Positions 7,279-16,164 of a stretch of 45,824 nt of DNA are shown in pieces. Under the pieces are notes generated by a model. That model worked only from the letters and a program-made list of their open reading frames with translations, was not told the DNA's origin and searched no databases. Made by a program: the position numbers and the translations under genes. Origin of the DNA: Pseudobutyrivibrio ruminis (GTDB lineage Bacteria > Bacillota > Clostridia > Lachnospirales > Lachnospiraceae). How positions within the stretch are numbered: the stretch's first letter is position 1; each line of letters begins with the position of its first letter. The stretch covers positions 1 through 45,824 of the forward strand of contig NZ_SVET01000020.1 in the NCBI RefSeq assembly GCF_015057245.1. The letters run 5' to 3'.

Positions 7279-9744
7279 TTATTCCTCCTTTAAGCGATAC
7301 CAGCCATCCAAGATTGAAAGATTTGGATTGTAATATGGATCGCCTTTTTCTAAAATATCAGGCCAAAGCTTTTCAAGCTTTTCTACTTCTGAATTGAAAC
7401 GAGCAACCTTCTCGCCTGTGTCCTCGTATCCACGAGATTTTGACTCGTAGTGATAAAGCTCTGCGTGAGGATTGTAAACTACTAAGTATCCTTTATCGCG
7501 AACCTTCATACAGAAGTCTACGTCATTAAAGGCAACTGCCAATTCTTCAGTAAGTCCCCCTACCTCTTCAAATACATCTTTGCGTACCATCAGGCAGGCT
7601 GCTGTAACTGCTGATAAATCCTGAGTAGTTACTGCACGGAACATGTATCCTGGCTCGCTTCTTTCAAGGCCAACAAATGTGTGACCTGCGATACCGCCGA
7701 TTCCCATAACAACACCGGCATGCTGCACTGTGTTGTCTGGATAATAAAGGAGTGAACCACATATACCAACATCAGGGCGAAGGCAAACATCAACCATTTC
7801 CTTGATGCAGTTTTCATTGATAATCTCTGTATCGTTATTTAAGAGCAAATACATCTCACCGTTGGCTGCCTTGGCACCGCAATTGTTGATTGCAGAGAAG
7901 TTGAAGCCTGGTGTTTCGTAACGAACGATTTTAACATCAGGACGATTCTCGATGCTCTTGTAATATTCGAAAGTTTCTGGCTCTGTAGAATTGTTTTCTA
8001 CAATGATGAACTCAATATTTTTGTATGAACTACGGGCATCGATTGATTTGATGCACTTATCCAAATCATCTGTATGATCCTTGTTTGGAATGATGATAGA
8101 AACAAGTGGTTCCTTGCCCCAGTTATATACTGTGCGATATGTGCCATAGAAGGTATCCTGCTCAACCTTTGCAGGGATGCCCATTCTGTCGTAGTGAGCT
8201 TGCACAGCCTTGCAACCAGCATCGAAAGCATAAAGCTTGCTCTCTGCGCTCATGGCTGTAGATGCTGCATGACTACGCCAGTGATAAAGGGCTTTTGGCA
8301 CGTGATGGATGTTCTTTGCGGCCTCGCAATATCTCAAAATCAAATCGTGATCCTGAGCTCCATCGTACTCTTTATTAAAGCCGCCAACTGTGTCATACAA
8401 GCTGCGCTTGAAGATGAAAAGATGGCAGATGTAATTTACTGAACAAAGTAAATCCAGATTGAAATCCGGCTTAAAGACTGGCTCAAAGTATTCCTTAGAA
8501 TCCATTGAGATTTTGTCCTCATCAGTGTAGATAACATCTATGCTGCGGTCTTTGTTGATTGCAGCAACACACTCGTACATTGCATTTGGAGCAAGTGTAT
8601 CATCGTGATCTGAAAGGACGATGTAGTCACCTGTTGCAAGTGCAATTGCGGCATTAGTGTTTTCAGAAATACCAAGGTTGTCATCTAGGTGTGTGTATTT
8701 AATTCTGCTGTCAGAACCGTATTTTTTATTAATGAACTGGCCCAGTGCATCATCAGGGCTTCCATCAGCAAGACAAAGCTCCCAATTTTGATATGTCTGA
8801 GCAACTATGGAATCAATGAGCTCCACAAGGAATTTCTCAGGAGTCTGATACATTGGAATTACAATACTCATCAGTGGATTGTATTCGAATTTCTCATCTC
8901 GCTGACGCTGAAGCTCTACCTCTGTAGGACCAAAGCTTGTAAGGAAATCCATGTATGTGTATTTAGGAGCATCTGCATCCTTCAGCTTATCAATGGCATG
9001 CTTGATAGTAGCCCCAAGACCGTTGTCCTGACGGTAAAGCTCGATACGCTCCCAAAGAGTCTTCTTTGGAAGAAGGTTGCCTCCAGTAAGAACGTGCTCT
9101 GTATCAACCTTGCAATCATAAACCTGACCATTTGCAGTGATTGTCATACGAAGCTTTTTATAGTTGCCTTTGTCAAAAACAATCTCAAGACCAGAATCAC
9201 ATTTTTCTGTAAGCTCAGGATAAACTCCATAAACATCCTTTCTGAACATACGCTTAACAGAGATTGGAATCTCTTTATCCCCATCATAAAGATGGAACTC
9301 CTCTGGAACATTTCCGATTGCCCATCCAAGGATTTGAATCTTGTCGTCTGTGACTGCTGCACGCTCAAGATTGTATTCGTATTCTTTTTTAAGCTTTATT
9401 AAGTCCTTGCCAGTAGCCTTGTAAACCACTGAACGAACCTGATTTTTATCGCCTGCCTCTCCAAGAACACAAATAAGCTTCAAGCTCTTTACCTGTCGCA
9501 AATCCTCTGGCAAGTTAATCTCACCAACGTATTCCTTGGAAACACTTTTGTGAGCGGCAATGTATCTACGACGAACTTCATTGCCTTCGTTGATGGTCAA
9601 ATCCAAATCATATGGCTTGCCATTCATCTCACAAACAAGACTATATCCCTTTGGATTATCAAATGGATAAAAGCCTTGGAATAATAATGTATTTTTCTTT
9701 AATAGGTGATATCTGATGAATACCACATTAAAAGTATCTCTCAA
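7279..9744 (-). CDS. Two-domain GT2 glycosyltransferase
   Basis: 821 residues. The first 280 residues are non-catalytic and beta-rich. Then come two GT-A/GT2 domains, the first from about residue 286 (MSIVIPMYQTPEKF, acidic SDHDDTLAPN and YTDEDKI) and the second from about 544 (VSIIIPNKDHTDDL, then LLNNDTEII). Both keep the acidic metal/nucleotide-binding motifs, so it may add two different linkages, as bifunctional rhamnan or O-antigen polymerases do. The start codon is TTG (9742-9744), preceded by AGAAGGAA; no better ATG lies nearby. It follows the 1176-residue fusion gene in the operon and precedes ugd. It should act at the cytoplasmic face on a lipid-linked glycan. Confidence 0.87.
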   Translation of the reverse strand: MRDTFNVVFIRYHLLKKNTLLFQGFYPFDNPKGYSLVCEMNGKPYDLDLTINEGNEVRRRYIAAHKSVSKEYVGEINLPEDLRQVKSLKLICVLGEAGDKNQVRSVVYKATGKDLIKLKKEYEYNLERAAVTDDKIQILGWAIGNVPEEFHLYDGDKEIPISVKRMFRKDVYGVYPELTEKCDSGLEIVFDKGNYKKLRMTITANGQVYDCKVDTEHVLTGGNLLPKKTLWERIELYRQDNGLGATIKHAIDKLKDADAPKYTYMDFLTSFGPTEVELQRQRDEKFEYNPLMSIVIPMYQTPEKFLVELIDSIVAQTYQNWELCLADGSPDDALGQFINKKYGSDSRIKYTHLDDNLGISENTNAAIALATGDYIVLSDHDDTLAPNAMYECVAAINKDRSIDVIYTDEDKISMDSKEYFEPVFKPDFNLDLLCSVNYICHLFIFKRSLYDTVGGFNKEYDGAQDHDLILRYCEAAKNIHHVPKALYHWRSHAASTAMSAESKLYAFDAGCKAVQAHYDRMGIPAKVEQDTFYGTYRTVYNWGKEPLVSIIIPNKDHTDDLDKCIKSIDARSSYKNIEFIIVENNSTEPETFEYYKSIENRPDVKIVRYETPGFNFSAINNCGAKAANGEMYLLLNNDTEIINENCIKEMVDVCLRPDVGICGSLLYYPDNTVQHAGVVMGIGGIAGHTFVGLERSEPGYMFRAVTTQDLSAVTAACLMVRKDVFEEVGGLTEELAVAFNDVDFCMKVRDKGYLVVYNPHAELYHYESKSRGYEDTGEKVARFNSEVEKLEKLWPDILEKGDPYYNPNLSILDGWYRLKEE

Positions 9745-9781
9745 AATATATTTCCTTCTAAGTAATTATTTGGTGCAGGGA

Positions 9782-12700
9782 TTATTTAACAACCCAGGTA
9801 CCAGTTTTTACATCAAATGTCTGGACGCCACCACGGCTGTAACCATCCTCAACTGTAAGTGTGGATACAATCTCTTCTGTTAACGTACCGTCTGCAATTA
9901 TATCATAGAATAAATCTTCTACAAGTTTTGCATCAGCTAAAAGACCATCTGACAGATTTCTGCTGGCATTTGCATACTGCTTGACGAAGTCCAGAATACC
10001 AGACTGAAGCATTTTCACATCGTCGCTGACATAATCGTCGTCCTTGAAATGAGGAGTAGGTACGCCATTTTCCATTGTGAAATTGATAAGCTGACCAAAT
10101 GGCGCTGACAAAGCGCTCTCCAAAAACAGTTGATATTTAAGAAGCTTGCTATTTGGAATCTCCTTTGGATCAGTGATGGTGTAGATAGCATCTGCTCTTC
10201 CACCGATTCTCTCAGGCTTATTTGAATGTAGTGCCAAATAATGACCTGCTATATCTCTGCCTGTAAGCTTCATCAAAAAGTACTGAATTGTACCTGAGAA
10301 TCCCACATCAACAACAGCTAAATCAGATGATGTTGCAAGGAATTCACTGGCATAGTTCATGTATGCGTTCTTTTCAGTTTTGCTTCTTTCAAAGATTTCT
10401 TCTTTGTATGGCTGAATAGCCTTCATAAGCTCGTCTGTGTCTGTCTCGTAATCGAACTGCTTATCCTCATCACCCTCATGAAGCTGGATACCAAATCTTT
10501 CATTCAAAAGATTGCTGAAGCTTCCCTGATATTTCTGAGAAAGGAGCTCTCGAATATCCTCGTCATTTTCAAGAGCAGGCACTGCGCATGCTCTTCTGGA
10601 TGTAAGGAAGTAATGGATATCAGGAAGTGCCTCACCCTTCTGATTGCAGTATTCCTTGATGAGCTGTTCAAGCATGTAGCCCTCACGAGATAACAGAAGA
10701 AGGCTTTCTTTTTCGCTGGCATTTTTATTAACCAACCACTGAACAAATCCTGCCATCAATGGTCCCATTGTTGAATAACCGAAGTCGTAGTTATTCTTGA
10801 AATGGAGGCCTCCCTTTTCATCAAAGGCAAATGGAGAATTGAAGATTCCTCCATTGATAACCTGGCCTAACACAAGTGAGTTTGCTATGCTCTTGCTAGC
10901 ATATTCTTTCAAATAGTCGAAGTCTGAAAGCTCAAGCATAGCCATTGGATTGAGAACGATATGGCTAGCCACGCCCTTATCCATAAGGATTTGTGAATCA
11001 GAACAGAAATTGTCTCCAACGTGAATAAAGCTTGAAGGGTTTATGCCTGTCAAAAGCATATTCCACATTGAGCCATCGTCTTTTCTGGCACCTACTTCGC
11101 ATGAGATGAAGAGCTCGTCATATCCACCAATTCCGCACTTGTGAAGAAGTCCAACGACCTGTGCACGATTCAGATACATATCGCTGACAAGGATAACATG
11201 ACGTCCCATGGATTTTACTGCGTTGAACACATCCACCATATCTTTACGAGGGACGCAAAGTCGTGTTTCGATGTCCACCTCAAGCTTTTTAATATCCATA
11301 GCGAAATCGCCGAGAGTTCTGTCCTTTGCCACCTCAACATAAATTTTGTCCAAAGTAGTCATAGGACCAAACTGAGCTGTTGCAGCTGCCTCAGCATTTT
11401 TTCGAATCTTAAGGAAATCAACTTTCTTGCCGTACTTTTCAAGAATAATACGGCTCATAAGATTGAATACATCATCTGGCTTGAAGATGGTGCGTGTAAT
11501 CAGTGTATCGAAAATATCGAAGGATACCACATCATATCCACCAAGCTTCATTGCAAGAAGCTCTTTATCCACCTTGAATGTGTTGAAAAATGGGCGAAGG
11601 CTCTTGTTCTTAACAGTGTCCTCCGAATCAAGATAAAGGATGAAATCATCATATCCCTGCTTTCTTGAAACGAATGGAAGAATACGCTCCAAGGCGTGAG
11701 CAAATGTACCATCTGTCTGGCCCTGCTCCCTTGGGAAATCATCGTATGTGTATCCCTTTTCAAATAGTGGACGAAGTGCATCTGTTCTAGCCCAGAAGAA
11801 TGAACCGGCTGGGTAGTTGAATACAGATGGCATATCCCCTAGATCAAACTCTTCAAAAAGTTCCTTGGCAATGTCTGCATTTTTCAACCATGAGTAAGCG
11901 ATGGTTGGAACCTCTTCCTGAATGTCAGGATAGATAAGACCAGCATTGCTGTTTTTGAATAAATCAAAAATCTGATTAATCTTGTCTGGAGAACCAAGTA
12001 GTAGCTCAAGAGAAAAGCGTCTCCATCCTCCCTTTTCCTCACCTGAATACAAAGATTTCTTTGAATGGATGTGAAGGAAATAATCGTGATTCAGAATCTC
12101 TGGGCCAAACTTAACATACAAAGGTGCAAGATCTCGGCCTCTGTTTGGAAGGTTACGGATATCGATTTTCTGAACCTGCTTAAGTTCCTTTAAGCCTGCC
12201 TTGATTGCATTTACATCTGCATCCTCCTGGCAGGAAATATATAAATCAAACTTGAATGGGATGTTTGCAAAATAGCTAACAAACTCTGGCAACAAATCTA
12301 CATAGAAAAGATGAAGATGCACTGCCACAGATGGCATTGGCTCGCCCTGAGCAGCACGTCGCTTTGCTTCTTTGGCTGCTGCCTTGGCACGCTTTGCCTC
12401 CTCTTTGGCTGCACGCTTTGCCTGTCGAGCAGGAGTATCCTTGCCTGTCAAAAATGATTTGAAAGCACGGATATTTTCAAGGGTCTTGTAGCCTCTAGTA
12501 TTAACTGTATTCTCGTAAATTGTACGAAGCTCGGCATTTACAGCCTCGATGTTTCTGATGTGAACATCCTTTGCTTCGATTAATTCCTGAAGCTGCTTAA
12601 TCTGATAATCACGGCTGGCAATGGCAAAATCTGCACCTGTCTTGCTACGACTGTTTGCATGCTCTCTAAGCTCGTGAAGATTTTTGACATCCTTAAAAAT

Positions 12701-13312
12701 ATATTTTGACTGGAAGTGGTCTTCCATCTTTTGATATGCTTCTCGTTCTGCATCTGGAATGTCTACCAAATGCTCTGGCAAATCGCTGAACTTGCAGGCT
12801 CTATAGAACACATAGTTGATTGGTACCAAAAAGTCGAAAGTCCACTCATAGTCGATAATCTCCCAACCCTTGGCTGTCTTGATAACATTGTCAAAAATCA
12901 AATCAACATCAAGGTATTTTGCTGCAAGAACACCTCGTGGCAAATCAACATCTCCAAAGACCTCTCTGAAGCCATCTGAAATAGCAAATTCCTTTGCATT
13001 TTTCATGTAGGCATTTTTGACAGCCTCAATAAACTGCTGAGCATCGGCTGATGTGAGATGCTCACCTTCAAGGAATTCACTTTCGATTTTGTCATCAACC
13101 AAACTACTTTCGTTAACGCAAAAATCAGAGCCTTGCAATGCATCCTGCAAGCCTCTGTAACTATCAAAAACTCTTTTTATATGTGCTATTCCTTGTTCAT
13201 CGTAAGGGCGTTTAATTACTACCTTTCGTCCATCCCTTTCCACGATATCAGTGATGATATTGTACTTTGGGTTACGCTCGTTCGAAAGCTTTTCATATAG
13301 TAGTCTATCCAT
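9782..13312 (-). CDS. Kinase-like / coiled-coil / RgpF-domain / HAD-like fusion protein
   Basis: 1176 residues with four parts. (1) Residues 1-180 read as a protein- or aminoglycoside-kinase-like fold: VVIKRP with Lys34, SEFLEGEHLT, a catalytic-loop pattern DLIFDN (Asp137, Asn142) and IIDYEW (Asp154) in the DFG place. (2) Residues 185-320 are charged and helical, with a likely coiled coil and a Lys/Ala-rich stretch. (3) Residues about 328-580 match the RgpF rhamnan-synthesis domain, with RNLPNRGRDLAPL at 386-398 and HIHSKKS. (4) From about 594 there is a HAD-like domain (FDIFDTLITR, 598-607; LVSDMYLNR; HVGDNF) followed by a large C-terminal region. The start overlaps the upstream stop as TAATG. 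It probably works on the growing polysaccharide inside the cell; the exact reactions are unproven. Confidence 0.8.
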   Translation of the reverse strand: MDRLLYEKLSNERNPKYNIITDIVERDGRKVVIKRPYDEQGIAHIKRVFDSYRGLQDALQGSDFCVNESSLVDDKIESEFLEGEHLTSADAQQFIEAVKNAYMKNAKEFAISDGFREVFGDVDLPRGVLAAKYLDVDLIFDNVIKTAKGWEIIDYEWTFDFLVPINYVFYRACKFSDLPEHLVDIPDAEREAYQKMEDHFQSKYIFKDVKNLHELREHANSRSKTGADFAIASRDYQIKQLQELIEAKDVHIRNIEAVNAELRTIYENTVNTRGYKTLENIRAFKSFLTGKDTPARQAKRAAKEEAKRAKAAAKEAKRRAAQGEPMPSVAVHLHLFYVDLLPEFVSYFANIPFKFDLYISCQEDADVNAIKAGLKELKQVQKIDIRNLPNRGRDLAPLYVKFGPEILNHDYFLHIHSKKSLYSGEEKGGWRRFSLELLLGSPDKINQIFDLFKNSNAGLIYPDIQEEVPTIAYSWLKNADIAKELFEEFDLGDMPSVFNYPAGSFFWARTDALRPLFEKGYTYDDFPREQGQTDGTFAHALERILPFVSRKQGYDDFILYLDSEDTVKNKSLRPFFNTFKVDKELLAMKLGGYDVVSFDIFDTLITRTIFKPDDVFNLMSRIILEKYGKKVDFLKIRKNAEAAATAQFGPMTTLDKIYVEVAKDRTLGDFAMDIKKLEVDIETRLCVPRKDMVDVFNAVKSMGRHVILVSDMYLNRAQVVGLLHKCGIGGYDELFISCEVGARKDDGSMWNMLLTGINPSSFIHVGDNFCSDSQILMDKGVASHIVLNPMAMLELSDFDYLKEYASKSIANSLVLGQVINGGIFNSPFAFDEKGGLHFKNNYDFGYSTMGPLMAGFVQWLVNKNASEKESLLLLSREGYMLEQLIKEYCNQKGEALPDIHYFLTSRRACAVPALENDEDIRELLSQKYQGSFSNLLNERFGIQLHEGDEDKQFDYETDTDELMKAIQPYKEEIFERSKTEKNAYMNYASEFLATSSDLAVVDVGFSGTIQYFLMKLTGRDIAGHYLALHSNKPERIGGRADAIYTITDPKEIPNSKLLKYQLFLESALSAPFGQLINFTMENGVPTPHFKDDDYVSDDVKMLQSGILDFVKQYANASRNLSDGLLADAKLVEDLFYDIIADGTLTEEIVSTLTVEDGYSRGGVQTFDVKTGTWVVK

Positions 13313-13800
13313 TATTTTGCAATGAGCAGATAGTCACCTGCTCCTCCCCCTATATAATCCTCAGCATAAATCTCTGTTGTAAACAAATAATCTGGGCTGA
13401 CGCGATATGTGGTGATTTCACTGAAGCCTGCTTCCTTTAAAAGGCGCTTTGTGAAATCTGCAATTCGATCCTTTTCTGGCAGGGCATATACCAATCTGCC
13501 ATCCGCTGAAAGCATCTTTTTAAGAGTGGCTGGTGTTTCGTTCAAATGACCAAGGCTTATTATGATATTAAATGTACCTTTAATATCCGAAAGCATTTCT
13601 GTAGCAACCTCAGTAACCTGTGTTGCCTGCTCCTTTAGCCATTCAACCAAAGCTTCGCTATCTGGATCAATGATGAGCACGTTGTCTCCTTCACCTATTC
13701 CTACTGGCGACAAAACATTGCTTCTCAGGTGAGAAAGCCTAAGGATGGCATCCTCTGTTCCCTCATCAAAAATCCTTCTATTGTACTTTTCCTGAATCAT
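13312..13800 (-). CDS. Shortened, probably inactive SAM-methyltransferase-like protein
   Basis: 162 residues. The ends resemble a methyltransferase family common in Clostridia polysaccharide loci: an N-terminal LRLSHLRSNVLSPVGIGEGDNVL block and a C-terminal GFSEITTYRVSPDYLFTTEIY block. The glycine-rich SAM-binding motif normally found after the first block is replaced by IIDPDSEALVEWL, and the middle is much shorter than in relatives I know. It therefore looks like a pseudo-enzyme or a scaffold. AAGGGGAG precedes the ATG, and its stop overlaps the start of the 1176-residue protein (TAATG), implying coupled translation. No membrane segment. Confidence 0.6.
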   Translation of the reverse strand: MIQEKYNRRIFDEGTEDAILRLSHLRSNVLSPVGIGEGDNVLIIDPDSEALVEWLKEQATQVTEVATEMLSDIKGTFNIIISLGHLNETPATLKKMLSADGRLVYALPEKDRIADFTKRLLKEAGFSEITTYRVSPDYLFTTEIYAEDYIGGGAGDYLLIAK

Positions 13801-13812
13801 AGCCGCTCCCCT

Positions 13813-15096
13813 TTACTTAACCTGGCTTACGCTAACTTTTGAATTCATATCATAAAAACCAACAGTGTTTTTAGTGCTAACAACTGTGATATTCATTACA
13901 TCGTACAATCTATGATAAGCAACAAAATCAACACCATCAAAACCAGTACAGCTAATAGACATCAGGTACTCGCCGCCCTGCATATCCATTTTCTGAGTAA
14001 ATGTAGCAACGTATTCGCTACCCTCTTTGCAAAGACCCACATCGCACTTTTCGTACATGGTGTTTGTGCCAGTAACATCAATACCCTTGAGTGTCTTGAA
14101 TGTAAGTGTGAAGATAGGATTTTCAATATCTGTATTGAAGTGCACCTTTGACTTAACAGTAAATGTGCTGCCCTTCATAATCGCATTTGTATAATTACCG
14201 CTATCATCGATAACTGCAAAATCTACGATAGTAGCACGGCCATCGCCATACTCGTTAACATTAGGATTGAGCTGATAATTAGACTTCCAATTATCGCCAG
14301 AATTATCATCTGCCCCACTGAATGAAGCAAGTGTATCTACCTTGCTATTAAGCACAGGCTCCTGGCCAACCAATATCTTTTTATAGATATCAATCATATC
14401 CTTTGGAGCACCCTCAGCAACCTTATCACCTTTATTGATAAGCACTGCTCTATCGCAATACTTACTGATGGCACCCAAATCGTGGGAAACGAAAAGAATT
14501 GTCTTTCCGGCTGCCTTGAACTCTTCGAACTTTTTATAGCACTTTGCCTGGAAGAAAACATCACCAACAGAAAGTGCCTCATCAACGATGAGAATCTCTG
14601 GATCGATGTTGATAGCCACGGCAAATGCAAGTCTAACGAACATACCGCTTGAATATGTCTTCACTGGCTGGAAAACGAAATCTCCGATATCAGCAAATGA
14701 CAAAATATCATCAAGCTTCTCATCAATTTCCTCTTTGGTATAGCCAAGCATGGTACCATTCAAGTAGATATTCTCCATACCTGTATATTCCTGATTGAAA
14801 CCTGCACCAAGCTCCAACAAAGCAGAAATACGGCCGTCCACTGTAACCTCACCTCTAGTAGGTGAAAGCACACCAGTAATAATCTTTAAAATGGTGGACT
14901 TTCCCGAACCATTAGTACCGATAAGTCCAACACACTCGCCCTGCTTCACCGCAAAGCTCATATCCTTCAAAGCATAATGCTCTCTATAATTCTTCTTTCT
15001 AGTAAGGCCCAGTGTATCAGCCACCCTAGCCTTATTGCTATCGTAGAGCTTATAGACCTTGTCCACATGCTCCACATTTATAACGTAATCGCTCAT
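13813..15096 (-). CDS. wzt: Polysaccharide ABC transporter ATPase with carbohydrate-binding tail (Wzt)
   Basis: 427 residues. The ATPase half has Walker A GTNGSGKST (60-68), signature YSSGM, Walker B ILIVDEALSVGD and the switch histidine in FVSHD. From about residue 270 a beta-rich Wzt C-terminal domain follows (YGDGRATIVDFAVIDDSG to the end). In ABC-dependent O-antigen export this tail recognises the finished, terminally modified chain, so it hints that a chain-capping step exists here. ATG at 15094-15096 has AGGAGA upstream; the long extension to 15270 was rejected because it crosses the terminator and promoter region. The partner permease is at 16165-16974, separated by the GDPD gene. Confidence 0.92.
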   Translation of the reverse strand: MSDYVINVEHVDKVYKLYDSNKARVADTLGLTRKKNYREHYALKDMSFAVKQGECVGLIGTNGSGKSTILKIITGVLSPTRGEVTVDGRISALLELGAGFNQEYTGMENIYLNGTMLGYTKEEIDEKLDDILSFADIGDFVFQPVKTYSSGMFVRLAFAVAINIDPEILIVDEALSVGDVFFQAKCYKKFEEFKAAGKTILFVSHDLGAISKYCDRAVLINKGDKVAEGAPKDMIDIYKKILVGQEPVLNSKVDTLASFSGADDNSGDNWKSNYQLNPNVNEYGDGRATIVDFAVIDDSGNYTNAIMKGSTFTVKSKVHFNTDIENPIFTLTFKTLKGIDVTGTNTMYEKCDVGLCKEGSEYVATFTQKMDMQGGEYLMSISCTGFDGVDFVAYHRLYDVMNITVVSTKNTVGFYDMNSKVSVSQVK

Positions 15097-15131
15097 AACG
15101 TCTCCTAAAAAATCTTGCCTTTTATCCCAAC

Positions 15132-15159
15132 ATTTTACCATAAAACCCCGCATCCGCAA
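15132..15159 (-). promoter_or_regulatory. Likely promoter for wzt and downstream genes
   Basis: Minus-strand -35 TTGCGG (15154-15159), 16-base spacer, -10 TAAAAT (15132-15137), just after the GDPD terminator. Such a promoter is needed if that terminator is efficient. Confidence 0.5.
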
Positions 15160-15185
15160 AGTCCGAAGGGGATGGTCGCGGGCAT

Positions 15186-15211
15186 AAAAAAAGCACCGCG
15201 GATGCGGTGCT
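15186..15211 (-). terminator. Terminator after the GDPD gene
   Basis: An 8-bp stem AGCACCGC/GCGGTGCT is followed on the minus strand by seven T residues. One side of it (15198-15207) is also perfectly complementary to 15148-15157 in the next transcribed segment, so an alternative pairing that opens the terminator is possible. Confidence 0.85.
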
Positions 15212-15223
15212 CGGATGTTTTTG

Positions 15224-16045
15224 TTAGATTGCGGATAGGTCGGCGAAGTCGGTGATGACGCCGTCCACACCTAGGCGCTGGAGCGAAAGCATTTGGCCCT
15301 TGGTGTCTGGAGTGTAGCAGTAGACCATGGCCCCGGCTTCGTGGATAGCGCGAACAGTTTTAGGTGTGAGGGTCTTCATGTTGACTCCGTAGTATTCGGC
15401 TGGGTATCGGGTTGGTAAAGTTGATTTACCGAAGGATGCCAGCATCATGATTGGTTGATCAGGTGCGATCTCCTTGATTTGTGAGAGGTAATCGTACTTG
15501 AATGAAAGGAATACTACGCGGTCTAGAAGATTATATTCTGCGCATTTTTCATAGACTTCGTTGGCGAAATCAGGATCCTCACCGATGTCTTTGAGTTCGC
15601 AAAAAATCCGCATGTTAGTAGCTTGCAAAAGAGCTAGGGTTTGATCCAGGGTTGGAATGCGCTCGAGGCGGTATTCTCTGCCGAACCATTCTCCTGCGTC
15701 AACTTGCAATAGTTCTTCGTATGTATAATCAGCGACTGTTTTATCGTCGCCTGTTAGTCTTTCAAGAGTGTCGTCGTGGTAGATAACCAGCTCTCCGTCT
15801 TTGGTTTTTCTGACGTCAAATTCAACTGTTTTGGCGCCACATGCGTAGGCTCCAGCGAAGGCACTAAGGGTATTTTCGGGGTACATACCTGAGTAGCCTC
15901 TGTGAGCTACTACCTGCACCACAATATCCTCATCAGCATTTGCTGGTAAATAATAGAATTCGTTTAAGAAAACCAGAGACAATAGCAAGGTCACCATGCT
16001 GACAGCGACGGCTCTTCTTGCTTTGAAAAAACGTGGTATTTTCAT
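15224..16045 (-). CDS. Membrane-anchored glycerophosphodiester phosphodiesterase
   Basis: 273 residues. An N-terminal signal anchor (VAVSMVTLLLSLVFL) is followed by an extracellular GDPD TIM barrel with the catalytic motifs VVAHRGYSGMYPENT, VEFDVRKTKDGELVIYHDD and FCELK. It should hydrolyse glycerophosphodiesters, or possibly glycerol-phosphate units of a teichoic-acid-like polymer, outside the membrane. It sits between the two halves of the polysaccharide ABC transporter and has its own terminator. GAAGGGGG precedes the ATG. Confidence 0.9.
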   Translation of the reverse strand: MKIPRFFKARRAVAVSMVTLLLSLVFLNEFYYLPANADEDIVVQVVAHRGYSGMYPENTLSAFAGAYACGAKTVEFDVRKTKDGELVIYHDDTLERLTGDDKTVADYTYEELLQVDAGEWFGREYRLERIPTLDQTLALLQATNMRIFCELKDIGEDPDFANEVYEKCAEYNLLDRVVFLSFKYDYLSQIKEIAPDQPIMMLASFGKSTLPTRYPAEYYGVNMKTLTPKTVRAIHEAGAMVYCYTPDTKGQMLSLQRLGVDGVITDFADLSAI

Positions 16046-16164
16046 ATTCAGGCCCCCTTCATCAAGTTACTTATATTTTACCACTAATTCAATTGTCTGA
16101 CAGTAGGCCTTGAACAAAAATATTATCCGAAATCTGTCATTATAATTTATACAATTTGTAGTCT

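Noticed and set aside
8689..9402. 237-codon open frame on the plus strand inside the GT2 gene
   Set aside because: It lies wholly within a clear glycosyltransferase gene on the other strand and has no family features or ribosome site.
15097..15270. N-terminal extension of Wzt
   Set aside because: It runs through a terminator and a likely promoter and does not resemble the family; the ATG at 15096 has a good ribosome site.
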